Shown here piece after piece: positions 17,156 to 25,844 of a stretch of DNA of 51,228 nucleotides. The notes beneath the pieces were generated by a model, which worked only from the letters and a program-made list of their open reading frames with translations, made no database searches and had not been told where the DNA came from. The DNA is taken from the NCBI GenBank assembly GCA_964551305.1, contig CAZKBT010000019.1, positions 1 through 51,228 on the forward strand. Direction: 5' to 3'. The position numbers were made by a program, and so were the translations under genes. Each line of letters begins with the position of its first letter. The first letter of the stretch is position 1. This DNA is from JBAZDC01 sp041654595. Lineage in GTDB: Bacteria; Pseudomonadota; Gammaproteobacteria; Burkholderiales; Burkholderiaceae_B.

Positions 17156-17965
17156 CTATTTCCCGCCTTCGTACCCCAGCGCTTCCGATATCTGGGCCGC
17201 CGTTTGCAGCAACACGGGTATCCACTCATCCCGCATGCGTTCGGCGGGCGCCGAAATGGACAGGCCGGCCTGCAGCTTCCCGGTATCGTCGTAGATGCCG
17301 GCGGCGATGCAACGCACGCCGAGCTCCAGCTCTTCATTGTCGCGGGAATAGCCGTGGCGGCGCACCAGCGCCAGATCGCGCTCCAGCTGATCCAATTGCG
17401 TAATGCTGTTGCGGGTGGTGCCGGCCAAGCCTGTGCGCATGACGTAGGCGCGCACCTGGCGCGGATCGCTGACAGACAGGAACAGCTTGCCGGTGGACGT
17501 CAGGTGCAACGGCGCCCGGCCGCCGATGGCGCGCACCACCTGCATGCCGGAGCGCTCGCTCCAGGCACGCTCTATGTAGACGATCTCATCGCCCTGCTGC
17601 AAGGACAGGTTGATGGTCTGACCGGTGACCTTGTGCAGCTCGCGCATGGGCTCGATGGCCACGTCCCGGATGTTGAGCCTGCCCTTCACCAGGGAACCCA
17701 GCTCAAGCAGGCGCATGCCCAGCTGATACAAGCCGCTGTCGACCCGCTCCACATACCGGCCGGCCACCAGGTCGTTCAGGATCCTGTGCGTGGTCGACAC
17801 ATGCAAGCCGGTCGCGGCCGCGAGCTCTTTCAGCGCCACCGGCTCGCTATGGCCGGCCAGCACGTCCAGCAGCAACATGGCGCGTTCCAGCACCTGTATC
17901 GTGATCGCCCCGGCAAAATGTCCCTGCGCCGACGGGGCCATGGGTAAAGCAGTCATTCTCGACAT
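17156..17965 (-). CDS. IclR-family transcriptional regulator
   Basis: Regulator of about 269 residues. An N-terminal winged helix-turn-helix is visible (ITIQVLERAMLLLDVL, then VALKELAAATGLHVSTTHRI with LNDL following). The IclR effector domain follows, ending ISAPAERMRDEWIPVLLQTA. The frame is open back to 18025. ATG 17965 (MSRMTALPM) is preferred because a palindrome resembling an IclR-type operator sits at 17992-18006 and would lie inside the longer version; ATG 17956 is also possible. The target genes are not proven. It converges on the Bug-family gene and sits downstream of cinA-like on the same strand. Confidence 0.85.
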   Translation of the reverse strand: MSRMTALPMAPSAQGHFAGAITIQVLERAMLLLDVLAGHSEPVALKELAAATGLHVSTTHRILNDLVAGRYVERVDSGLYQLGMRLLELGSLVKGRLNIRDVAIEPMRELHKVTGQTINLSLQQGDEIVYIERAWSERSGMQVVRAIGGRAPLHLTSTGKLFLSVSDPRQVRAYVMRTGLAGTTRNSITQLDQLERDLALVRRHGYSRDNEELELGVRCIAAGIYDDTGKLQAGLSISAPAERMRDEWIPVLLQTAAQISEALGYEGGK

Positions 17966-17991
17966 ATCCGGACTATGATGCGTTGCAACAT

Positions 17992-18006
17992 TTCCATAAT
18001 ATGAAA
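17992..18006. promoter_or_regulatory. Candidate IclR autoregulatory operator
   Basis: TTCCATA-A-TATGAAA is a 15-base inverted repeat with one mismatch between arms. It is centred about 34 bases upstream of the proposed iclR ATG. IclR-type regulators commonly bind A+T-rich repeats of the form TTCCATAnTATGGAA-like, and often control themselves. Confidence 0.45.
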
Positions 18007-18028
18007 ACTCAGCCGATCTTGGCAAGCA

Positions 18029-18838
18029 TTATTTTTCAGGCGGCGTCAGCAGGCCGCCGACCCGCCGCACTTCGGCGCGCAAGTAGGCCAGCGCCTGGGC
18101 GGCGGCCTGCGGCGCGCCCTTGACGCCCAGTTCGATATAGGGCGGGCCGCTGCCGTCACCCATGCGCGGCAAGCTGAAGGCCTTGATACCCGGCCATTCC
18201 CGCTCGAGCGTTTCCAGCGCCGGCGAAATCCGCGACTCGGGCAGCTTGAATGCCAGGAAGGAATGCTCGACGCGCTCGACCGCGTGCTGTAAACCGCTGT
18301 AGCGCGTATCGAGCGTCCATTCCATCATGAGCCACGCCATCTCGGGAAAGCCCGGCATGAAGGTGTGGTCGCGTATGAAAAATCCCGGGATTTTGTTGTA
18401 GGGGTTGGGAACGATGTCCGAACCCGCCGGAAACACGCCCATCTGCAAGCGGTGCTGGTTCTCGGGCGTGGACATGTCCGCGCTGCCCTGGCCGCGGGCC
18501 GCCGATTCCACGCAGCGCTCCGTGATCAGGCGCTCGGCCTGCGGATGCAGCGCCAACGCCACGCCCAGCGCCTGCGCCGCGGCTTGGCGGGTCTGGTCGT
18601 CCGGCGTGGCGCCGATGCCGCCGCAGCAAAAAACGATGTCCGGCGTGGCGAAACTGCGCCGCAACGTTTGAGCAATCGTTTCCCGGTCGTCGGAAATGAT
18701 TTCCGCACCCGACAGCTGCATGCCGCGCTGGCCCAGCAATTCGACCAGCTTGGGAAAATGCTGGTCTTTGCGGCGTCCGGACAGAATTTCATCGCCGATG
18801 ATCAATAAACGTATCCTGGGCACCGATATCGCGGTCAT
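18029..18838 (-). CDS. CinA-like molybdopterin-binding domain protein
   Basis: Cytoplasmic protein of 269 residues with the MoaB/MoeA-like (MoCF) domain of the competence/damage-inducible CinA family. Seen: LLIIGDEILSGRRKDQHFPK at the start, FCCGGIGATPDD (the usual GGxGxTxDD loop) and MPGFPEMAW. It lacks the C-terminal nicotinamide-nucleotide amidohydrolase domain of full CinA, so it is a short form; family members include ADP-ribose pyrophosphatases, but the activity here is unknown. GGGAGACACAGGC precedes the ATG. It lies 33 bases after the EI24 gene, probably in one transcript. Confidence 0.85.
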   Translation of the reverse strand: MTAISVPRIRLLIIGDEILSGRRKDQHFPKLVELLGQRGMQLSGAEIISDDRETIAQTLRRSFATPDIVFCCGGIGATPDDQTRQAAAQALGVALALHPQAERLITERCVESAARGQGSADMSTPENQHRLQMGVFPAGSDIVPNPYNKIPGFFIRDHTFMPGFPEMAWLMMEWTLDTRYSGLQHAVERVEHSFLAFKLPESRISPALETLEREWPGIKAFSLPRMGDGSGPPYIELGVKGAPQAAAQALAYLRAEVRRVGGLLTPPEK

Positions 18839-18871
18839 GCCTGTGTCTCCCTTTCCTTGTCGGATTATTGT

Positions 18872-19681
18872 TCAGCTATGGCCGTCGGTATCCACGATCG
18901 TATTCGATCTGAGCTGGCGCAAGGCCTCCAGGCTGAAATGCGCAAACACCAAGGCGGAAAAGACCGGCAGAACCAGCCATGCGGGAGGAAACAGATTGAC
19001 GAGCGACAGTATTCCCCCGATGGTCCAGAGCTGGCGGCGGTGCCGCCGCCACAGCCAGCGCCGCTCGCGCGCGCTGGCATGCTCGACCAGAGCGTCGACC
19101 CGAAGCATGCGGGTAAAGGCGAAGGTCCACCAGAACCAGGCCAGCAACACAGGCATGGGGGGAATCAGCCACAACGGCATGGTGACCAGCCAGCCCACCG
19201 CGAACAAGGTTCCCACCCAGATGGCGTTCCAGGTGCCGACGGTCGTGGAGAACTCCCCTTTGCGCAGCACGCCGCGATAATCGCGTTTTTCCAGATAGCG
19301 CAGCACGATGGGCATGACGAAGACGGCGGCGATCACCAGGCCCAGCACGCCGGACATGGGCAGCAGGATGCCCAGCGCGATGAGCGGAACGAGGTACAGC
19401 TTGAGCGAAAACAGGCCGATGGACACGAGCCAGGCATCCACCTGATTCATCAGCTGCCAGCTGTTGGCCACGCCGTCCAGCCAGGCCGTCAGGGGCGACC
19501 ACAGCGCCCAGACCAGGATGACGGCCGACAACAGGATGATGAGAAACGGCATGAGAAGCAACGCCAGCATGCGCGGGTGGCATTGCGATATGAGCGCTCG
19601 GCGAAACGCTTCTCCTACGGCAGCCAGGCCGGTTGCATCATGTCGGGGCACGGATCGCGCAAGACGTTTAGAATCACTCAT
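18872..19681 (-). CDS. EI24-domain integral membrane protein (CysZ-like fold)
   Basis: Inner-membrane protein of 269 residues with about five or six hydrophobic segments, beginning FRRALISQCHPRMLALLLMP. This start and the GTWNAIWVGTLFAVGWLVTMPLWLIPP region are typical of the EI24 family, to which the sulfate transporter CysZ belongs. Whether it moves sulfate is not shown. The frame is open to GTG 19705 and ATG 19699; ATG 19681 (MSDSKRLARS) is preferred but lacks a clear ribosome site. It shares a short divergent region with the thioredoxin-like gene at 19743 and is followed by cinA-like on the same strand. Confidence 0.8.
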   Translation of the reverse strand: MSDSKRLARSVPRHDATGLAAVGEAFRRALISQCHPRMLALLLMPFLIILLSAVILVWALWSPLTAWLDGVANSWQLMNQVDAWLVSIGLFSLKLYLVPLIALGILLPMSGVLGLVIAAVFVMPIVLRYLEKRDYRGVLRKGEFSTTVGTWNAIWVGTLFAVGWLVTMPLWLIPPMPVLLAWFWWTFAFTRMLRVDALVEHASARERRWLWRRHRRQLWTIGGILSLVNLFPPAWLVLPVFSALVFAHFSLEALRQLRSNTIVDTDGHS

Positions 19682-19742
19682 TGTTGACGGCGTTTGCATA
19701 AACACCCAGTTATCATAGTCAAACTCGATCCTCTTTGCCCGA

Positions 19743-20132
19743 ATGAGCGTATTCGATCCTCAATTTGATGCACCAGCGCTACAAAACAGGCTGGCGCATT
19801 CCCCTCAATCCATGACGGTTGCCTGTTATTGCGCCGCGTGGTGCGATACGTGCGCCCAGTACAAGGCCCGCTTCGAGGCGCTGGCCCGGCGCTGGCCCGC
19901 GCACACGTTCGTCTGGATAGACATCGAGGAAAACAGCGAGCTGCTGGACGATGAGGACGTCGAGAATTTTCCGACGATTCTGCTGCAGACGCGCGAGGGA
20001 AACGTATTTTTCGGTCCCATGCTGCCTTACATCGGCCATCTGGAACGGCTGCTGGCGCAATACAGGCAGCCATCGACGTTCACCGAGGCGGGCCCCGGCC
20101 AGCTGGCCGCCCTGCTAGCGGCTGCCGCCTAG
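19743..20132 (+). CDS. Thioredoxin-like protein
   Basis: Cytoplasmic protein of 129 residues with a thioredoxin fold. The redox motif is WCDTC (Cys34, Cys37), followed by IDIEENSELLDDEDVENFPT, which carries the cis-proline, and LLQTREGNVFFGPM. There is no signal peptide, so a cytoplasmic disulfide reductase or monitoring role is likely; the partner is unknown. The last 18 bases overlap the end of the converging rhlE gene. TATCAT near 19712 may be its -10 element. Confidence 0.82.
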   Translation: MSVFDPQFDAPALQNRLAHSPQSMTVACYCAAWCDTCAQYKARFEALARRWPAHTFVWIDIEENSELLDDEDVENFPTILLQTREGNVFFGPMLPYIGHLERLLAQYRQPSTFTEAGPGQLAALLAAAA

Positions 20133-21497
20133 CAACACGCCCACCGACTTGCGGCCCGGCGCCGGCGTCCTGGAAGCGGATGCGCCGTGCGGCGCGGGCG
20201 CCGCCGTGGACGGCACGTAGGGCTTGAAGAAAAAATCGTCGATGGGCTGCTTGGGAGCGCCATGGGAATAGCGGCTCTCGTGGCGTCCTGCGCGGGCCGG
20301 CGAATGGCCGCTTCTGGGCGAAGACCTCGGGAGCTTGAGCTCGCCGCGCGGAACCTTGGTCTTGATGAGTTTTTCGATATCCAGAAGATAGCGTTCCTCG
20401 TCGGGAGTATAGAAAGCGATGGCCTCGCCTTTCGCGCCCGCGCGGCCCGTGCGCCCGATGCGGTGCACGTAGTCTTCGGCGTTATAGGGAAGATCGAAAT
20501 TGATCACGCAGGGCACGCCGGCCACGTCCAGGCCTCGCGCCGCCACGTCGGTCGCCACCAGGACTTCGAGCTCGCCCGCTTTGAAGGACTCCAGCGCCTT
20601 CATGCGATCCAGCTGGCTTTTATCGCCGTGGATGGACTCGGCGCGCAAGCCGTCGCGCTGCAGTTGCCGCGCCAGGCGGCTGGTGCCGAGCTTGGTATTG
20701 GAGAACACGATGACCTGATTCAAGCTCCGGGACTTGACCACATGTACGACCGCCGCCTGCTTGTCCTGGGCGGACATGGGGTAGGCGATCTGCGTCACGG
20801 TGTCGGCCGTCGCATTGCGCGCCGCGACTTCGATTTCGGCGGGATTCTTCAGGTAGGTGCGCCCCAGCTTGCGGATCTCATTGCTGAACGTCGCCGAAAA
20901 AAGCAGGCTTTGGCGATTGGCCGGCAACAACCGCATGATGCGGTCCAGATCGGGCAGGAAACCCATGTCCAGCATGCGGTCGGCCTCGTCGAGAACCAAT
21001 ATGCCGACCTGGCCGAGATTGATGTTCTTTTGCTCGACGTGGTCGAGCAGGCGCCCCGGCGTGGCGATCACGATTTCGCATCCGCGGCGCAGGGCTTCGC
21101 GCTGAGGGCCGATGTCGACGCCGCCGAACACGACCGTGGCGCGCAAGGGAGACTGCGCGCTGTACTTGATGACGTTTTCCGCCACCTGGTCCGCCAATTC
21201 GCGCGTCGGCGTCAAGATCAACGCACGGACGGGGTGGCGGGCGGGCGACGCGCTGGAGCTGGCATACGGCATCAGGCGATGCAGGATGGGCAGCGTGAAC
21301 GCCGCCGTTTTTCCAGTGCCGGTTTGCGCGGCCCCCATGACGTCTCGACCATCCATGACCAATGGCATGGCCTGGGCCTGGATGGGAGTGGGCGTGGTGT
21401 AGCCGGTTGCGGCGATGGCTGCCAGGATTTGTGGATGAAGGCCGAAATCGGAGAAGCTGGCCGTGGGGGTATCAGGAGTAGTCGTGGAGTCTGTCAT
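20115..21497 (-). CDS. rhlE: DEAD-box ATP-dependent RNA helicase, RhlE-like
   Basis: RNA helicase of 460 residues. Motifs in order: FSDFGLHPQILAAIAATGY with the Q motif TPIQAQAMP, motif I AQTGTGKTA, PTRELADQ, TPGRLLDH, motif II LDEADRML, motif III SAT, ATDVAARGLD and HRIGRTGRAG. The tail after about residue 390 is rich in Arg, Ser and Pro, as in other RhlE proteins, and probably binds RNA. RhlE takes part in RNA turnover and ribosome maturation. The 3' end overlaps the thioredoxin-like gene by 18 bases in converging orientation. Confidence 0.92.
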   Translation of the reverse strand: MTDSTTTPDTPTASFSDFGLHPQILAAIAATGYTTPTPIQAQAMPLVMDGRDVMGAAQTGTGKTAAFTLPILHRLMPYASSSASPARHPVRALILTPTRELADQVAENVIKYSAQSPLRATVVFGGVDIGPQREALRRGCEIVIATPGRLLDHVEQKNINLGQVGILVLDEADRMLDMGFLPDLDRIMRLLPANRQSLLFSATFSNEIRKLGRTYLKNPAEIEVAARNATADTVTQIAYPMSAQDKQAAVVHVVKSRSLNQVIVFSNTKLGTSRLARQLQRDGLRAESIHGDKSQLDRMKALESFKAGELEVLVATDVAARGLDVAGVPCVINFDLPYNAEDYVHRIGRTGRAGAKGEAIAFYTPDEERYLLDIEKLIKTKVPRGELKLPRSSPRSGHSPARAGRHESRYSHGAPKQPIDDFFFKPYVPSTAAPAPHGASASRTPAPGRKSVGVLLGGSR

Positions 21498-21650
21498 GTA
21501 GGGTGGTTGTCGCCACGCATCGGAAGTATTCCGGGCGGTGGCATTGGTAACACCGCGTATTTTAACGCAGCACGTCGCATAGGGTAGCCGATGGGCGCCG
21601 ATCGAGGCGGAATTGTCGTGAAAACCAGACGAAATACCGAATTCGCGGGC

Positions 21651-21980
21651 TCATCCGAATAGATAGCGGAGCAGCCAGAGGCTTACCATGCCTGTGACGA
21701 TGAGCGCGACGACGTTGCGCACGCGGTAGAACACGTAGATGGCCGCCAGGCAGGCAAACACCTTGGCGTCCAGCACGACGCCCTTGCCCGGTTCCCATGG
21801 CAATAGCTCGGGCACGATGATGCCGATCAAGGCGGCGACGGGGGCGTAGCGCAGGGCGCGGCGCACCGGGTTCGACAAGGGCAGGTAATCGCCCAGCATG
21901 AAGTAGCCCGCGCGGGTAATGAAGCTGACCACGGTCAGCAGGATGATCGCACCCAGTACGTACAAGTCGCGTTCCGTCAT
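21651..21980 (-). CDS. azlD: AzlD-family branched-chain amino-acid export subunit
   Basis: Small membrane protein of 109 residues with about four helices. FITRAGYFMLGDYLPLSNPVRRALRYAP is characteristic of AzlD (seen over residues 19-46). With AzlC it forms a branched-chain amino-acid exporter. ATG 21980 overlaps the azlC stop by one base (TGATG), so translation is coupled. The longer frame to 22094 is a shadow of azlC. Confidence 0.87.
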   Translation of the reverse strand: MTERDLYVLGAIILLTVVSFITRAGYFMLGDYLPLSNPVRRALRYAPVAALIGIIVPELLPWEPGKGVVLDAKVFACLAAIYVFYRVRNVVALIVTGMVSLWLLRYLFG

Positions 21981-22792
21981 CACCGCTTCCCCTTGCCGCC
22001 CGCGCGCATGGTTTCCGCCATCACGCCGGCGATGATGCCGGCGATCACCGCCAGCAGCAGCCCCAGGCGCAAAGGCAAGGGCTGCCCGGCCCATGCCACG
22101 ACGCCGGATACGGCCATGCAGACCACCATGGGCCGCGTTTTGATCAGCGGGATGACCACCCCGAGCAAGGCCAGTATGGCGGCGAATTCCAGGGACCAGC
22201 TATCCGGCATGAAACCGCTGGCAACGACGCCCAGCAGGGAGAAGATCATCCACGACAGCCAGGACGGTATGGCGACGCCCAGCATGTACCAGATGTGGTC
22301 CGAGGGATTCTTGGCGGGATGCTCGCCGTACCGGTTCATGAAAAGCACGAACACCATGTCGGCGGACAGATAACCCAGGCCCAATCGCCGCTGCCAGCTC
22401 AAATGCCTGACGTAGGGATACAACGCCGCGCCGAAGATGATGAAGCGAATGTTGACGACGAATCCGGCGGCGAAGATCAGCCATAGCGGCGCCGACGCCT
22501 CCAGCAAGGGCAAAGCGGTCAACTGCGCCGATCCGGCAAAAACCGTCAGCGTCATGATCGTGGCCATCAGTTCGCTCAGCCCCGATTTGACCATGGCGAT
22601 GCCGGTCACGAACCCCCACGTCACCGTCGCGACCATGGGGCCGAGCACGTCGCGAAAGCCGGCAAGAAAAAGCTGCCATCTGGCGGGATTACGGGATCTG
22701 GAGAAATTCTGTGGGGGATTGCCGGGGGTCACTGCGCGAGTCCTGTACGAAGATCGTTGCGAGTCCTCGCCAACGTCGCCGCCAGTCTGCAT
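21980..22792 (-). CDS. azlC: AzlC-family branched-chain amino-acid exporter
   Basis: Inner-membrane protein of 270 residues. After a polar N-terminus of about 45 residues come the AzlC landmarks FLAGFRDVLGPMVATVTWGFVTG, FAGSAQLTALPL, and NIRFIIFGAALYPYVRHL. ATG 22792 was chosen because GAGGTG stands five bases before it; the open frame runs to 22915 without such a site. AzlC/AzlD pairs export branched-chain amino acids and analogues. The gene is divergent from the zinc-finger gene at 22931. Confidence 0.88.
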   Translation of the reverse strand: MQTGGDVGEDSQRSSYRTRAVTPGNPPQNFSRSRNPARWQLFLAGFRDVLGPMVATVTWGFVTGIAMVKSGLSELMATIMTLTVFAGSAQLTALPLLEASAPLWLIFAAGFVVNIRFIIFGAALYPYVRHLSWQRRLGLGYLSADMVFVLFMNRYGEHPAKNPSDHIWYMLGVAIPSWLSWMIFSLLGVVASGFMPDSWSLEFAAILALLGVVIPLIKTRPMVVCMAVSGVVAWAGQPLPLRLGLLLAVIAGIIAGVMAETMRAGGKGKR

Positions 22793-22930
22793 GAAATCAC
22801 CTCGATTTTCAATCTTTACGGCTGTTTGCGTGCATTTATCGCATTTATCGCGCTGCCCGCTTGGTACAATCCCAACAGGCAGCGCCGCCCTGCAGCGAGC
22901 GGCGGGCGCATTCAAATTTCAGGAACCAAC

Positions 22931-23143
22931 ATGACCAGCACGTCTACCCCCTCCTCCCGAACCGGCGACACGGTTTTCGTTCAGGCCGAGGATCTGCCCG
23001 TGTACTGCCCCGGCCCGAACGCGCCTTTATGGAGCATGCATCCGCGCGTTTTCATCGAGGTCGCCAAGACCGGCACCGCCCTGTGTCCGTATTGCGGCAC
23101 CCGCTATCAATTGAAGGACGGCGAGCACGTCCATAGCCATTAA
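22931..23143 (+). CDS. Small CHCC-type zinc-finger domain protein
   Basis: Protein of 70 residues with one zinc site: Cys26, His37 (in MHPRVF), Cys52 and Cys55 (CPYCGTRY). This is the pattern of the zf-CHCC family related to the NDUFS6 subunit of complex I. In betaproteobacteria such small proteins are common near housekeeping genes; the function is not established. The ATG follows AGGAACCAAC. TACAAT at 22865-22870 may be its -10 element, without a good -35. Confidence 0.85.
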   Translation: MTSTSTPSSRTGDTVFVQAEDLPVYCPGPNAPLWSMHPRVFIEVAKTGTALCPYCGTRYQLKDGEHVHSH

Positions 23144-23199
23144 CCGTCGACCGCGCCCATCCCGCCGCACCGATCACCCGACGTTACCGTGACCGCCCT

Positions 23200-24291
23200 G
23201 TGACCGCCCGTTTCGATTCTTCGCCGTGTCCTGTGCCTGTCTGGCTGCCGGACGGCCACTTGCAGACTCTGCATGGCGCACTGGTAGCCCGCTATCACCA
23301 CGTATCGTTCGTGCGCGAGCGCGTGGACACGCCCGACGGCGACTTCCTGGACTTCGACTGGACGGCCCCCGGCTTGTTTCCCGACAAGCTGGCCGACGGC
23401 TCCGCCGCGAAACAGGCCGACAACCTGCTCGGCACCGCCGCGAAACGCTGGATGCAGGACCAGGATTGGCAAAGCCTGCCCGCCTTGGCCGGCACGCCCG
23501 CGCTGGTGCTGTTTCACGGGCTGGAAGGCAGCAGCCGAAGCCGTTACGCGCAATCCATCGCGCAGCATTTTCGAGCGCGCGGCTGGATCATAGTGATCGC
23601 CCATTTCCGTAGCTGCTCGGGCTTCGCCAACCGCATGGCGCGCGCCTATTTTTCAGGCGACTCGGTGGATGTCGATTTCATACTGCAAACCGTGCGGCGA
23701 CGCGTTCCCCATGCGCGTTGGCATGCGGTCGGCGTGTCGCTGGGCGGGAACGCCATGCTCAAGTACCTGGGCGAGCAGGAAGACGCCGTCGGCTGGCTCC
23801 ACGCCGTCGCCGCCGTCTCGGTCCCCCTGGATCTGACGGCCTGCGGCGATCAATTGTCCAACAGCCTGATGGGCAAGCAGGTGTATTCGCGTTATTTTCT
23901 CAAGACCATGCGGCACAAGGTGATGGAAAAAGCCAAGCGCTTTCCCGGCATGATCGACGTGCTGAAACTGAGCCAAGTCCGCACACTGCGCGAATTCGAC
24001 GATATTTATACAGCGCCCATGCACGGCTACAAGAACGCGCTCGATTACTGGACCCGCGCATCGAGCAAGCCTTGGCTGTCGTCGATACGCGTGCCGACCT
24101 TGGTACTGAACGCCCGGAACGATCCGTTCGTGCCCGGGCCGTCATTGCCCGGCACGCATGAGGCGTCGCCCCATGTCGTGTTGCATCAACCCGCCGAGGG
24201 CGGGCATGCCGCCTTCGCGGCGGGCCCGTTCCCCGGCCACATGGGCTGGCTGCCCGGGCGCATCGCAGGCTTCTTCGAAACCAGCGCCTGA
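23200..24291 (+). CDS. YheT-family alpha/beta hydrolase
   Basis: Hydrolase of 363 residues starting at GTG 23200. The family opening PVWLPDGHLQTLHGALVAR is clear, followed by LVLFHGLEGSSRSRYAQS, HFRSCSGFANR, the nucleophile motif GVSLGGNAMLKYLGE (Ser in GxSxG), and the late acid in LNARNDPFVP and His in EGGHAAF. The substrate of YheT proteins is not established; short-chain esters or lipids have been proposed. It ends 22 bases from the converging metalloprotease gene. Confidence 0.87.
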   Translation: MTARFDSSPCPVPVWLPDGHLQTLHGALVARYHHVSFVRERVDTPDGDFLDFDWTAPGLFPDKLADGSAAKQADNLLGTAAKRWMQDQDWQSLPALAGTPALVLFHGLEGSSRSRYAQSIAQHFRARGWIIVIAHFRSCSGFANRMARAYFSGDSVDVDFILQTVRRRVPHARWHAVGVSLGGNAMLKYLGEQEDAVGWLHAVAAVSVPLDLTACGDQLSNSLMGKQVYSRYFLKTMRHKVMEKAKRFPGMIDVLKLSQVRTLREFDDIYTAPMHGYKNALDYWTRASSKPWLSSIRVPTLVLNARNDPFVPGPSLPGTHEASPHVVLHQPAEGGHAAFAAGPFPGHMGWLPGRIAGFFETSA

Positions 24292-24313
24292 TTCGATTCC
24301 GGCAAGCGCGGCT

Positions 24314-25828
24314 TCAGGACGTCTTGAAGCGCTCCAGCAGCGCGCGCTGGGAATCCAGGCGCTCCCTTAGCGCGCGTATGCGCACGTCGAGCTCGGACTG
24401 CACGTAGAAATCCTGCGACAGGTTGCGCGCCTGTCGCAATTGCTCCACGGCGGACGGCAGCGCGCCCACCATTTCGTAATATCGCGCCATGGCCTGCCTG
24501 GCCTGCACCTGCCGGCCCAGCCGCTCGTGGCTTTGCGCCTGCAACTGATGCAGGCGGGCGATATCGGGCCAGCGCTTGATATACCCGCCCAGCGCCTCGA
24601 CCGCCTGCTCGTCCTTGTTCGATTTCTGCAGCGTTTCCACCATGGCCAGCGCCAGCGCCTGGTCGTCGGGCCAGCGATCGGCCGCCGCCCGCGCCAAGGA
24701 AAGGGCCTGTCCATACTCCTCTCCGGCAAGCGCCAGCATCACGGACAAGCGGGCCACCTGCGGCGAGTTGCGGCCCGCGCCTTCGCGCGCCTTCTCGAGG
24801 GCCTCGTTGGCCTGCGCCAAGTCCTTGCGCTGCCATGCCGCGTATGCCAGGCCATACCAGCCCGCCGAGCGCTGGACGCCCTCGGTCCGTCCGGTTTCGT
24901 AATTCAGGGTATCGACCAACTGGCGTTGGGCCTGACCGTCACGGGCCTGCATGACCCGGAGCAAGGCCCGCACATACCAGAACGCATCGCTGTCGGACTG
25001 CCTCGCGGCAGGCAAATTCTGCAGCCGGTTCTCGATGTCGGAAATACGGTCGCCCGATTGCGGGTGGGTGCTGTGATACGCGCCGCCAACCGGGCTTTCG
25101 TTCAGACGCGACGCATTCATCATGCGGCTGAACATGCGCACCATGCCCCGCGGGTCATAGCCCGAATTGCGCATCATCTCGAACCCCAGCCGGTCGGCCT
25201 CCTGCTCGGCGCTGCGGGAAAAACCCAACTGCCTGTCCACCGCGGCCGCCTGGCCGAAGGCGGCGACGCCCATCGCCAAATCGCCGCTGCCCGCCAGCCC
25301 CGCAAGCAATGCGCCCACCATCGCGGCTATCATGACCGCGTTGCTTTGCGAGCTTTGCGTCATGCCCCGCGCGATGTGGCGCTGCAGGACGTGCGCGATT
25401 TCGTGCGCCAGCACGGACGCCAGTTCCGATTCGCTTTCCGACGATGCGATCAGGCCGCTGTGGACCCCCACGTAGCCCCCGGGCAACGCGAATGCATTGA
25501 TCTGCGGGTCGCGTATCGCGAACACGGTAATGCGCTGGCCCTGGCCCGCAGGCACGTTCGCGGCGAGCTTGCGCCCCATTTCAGTCAGGTATTGATTGAC
25601 CTCGGGCGCGTCGATGTACGTCGGATCGCGCCTGCCCTGCTCCATCAAGGCATCGCCCAGCAGGCTTTCCAAGGCGGGCGACAGCTCGGCGCCCGACGCG
25701 GCGCCGATCGACGGTATTCCCATGGGCTGGGACCGCACCGGCACGGGCAGCAACATGGCGATCGCCGCCATGCCGGCCGTCAGCTGCAATCTCAGTCGAG
25801 TCCTAGCGCGGATGGGCTGGCCATGCAA
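24314..25828 (-). CDS. bepA: Periplasmic M48 metalloprotease with TPR domain, BepA-like
   Basis: Exported zinc protease and chaperone of 504 residues, acting on outer-membrane protein assembly in the periplasm (known for BepA). Signal peptide at residues 1-33; zinc motif HEIAH (His142, Glu143, His146) with the preceding YVGVHSGLI segment; third ligand in the SAEQEADRLGFEMM region; TPR-like helices from about residue 290 to 480. The start is TTG 25828, supported by a perfect AAGGAGG eight bases before it; no in-frame ATG is as well placed. It is transcribed after the CtaG-like gene, 16 bases away. Confidence 0.88.
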   Translation of the reverse strand: MHGQPIRARTRLRLQLTAGMAAIAMLLPVPVRSQPMGIPSIGAASGAELSPALESLLGDALMEQGRRDPTYIDAPEVNQYLTEMGRKLAANVPAGQGQRITVFAIRDPQINAFALPGGYVGVHSGLIASSESESELASVLAHEIAHVLQRHIARGMTQSSQSNAVMIAAMVGALLAGLAGSGDLAMGVAAFGQAAAVDRQLGFSRSAEQEADRLGFEMMRNSGYDPRGMVRMFSRMMNASRLNESPVGGAYHSTHPQSGDRISDIENRLQNLPAARQSDSDAFWYVRALLRVMQARDGQAQRQLVDTLNYETGRTEGVQRSAGWYGLAYAAWQRKDLAQANEALEKAREGAGRNSPQVARLSVMLALAGEEYGQALSLARAAADRWPDDQALALAMVETLQKSNKDEQAVEALGGYIKRWPDIARLHQLQAQSHERLGRQVQARQAMARYYEMVGALPSAVEQLRQARNLSQDFYVQSELDVRIRALRERLDSQRALLERFKTS

Positions 25829-25844
25829 TGTCGGTACCTCCTTT

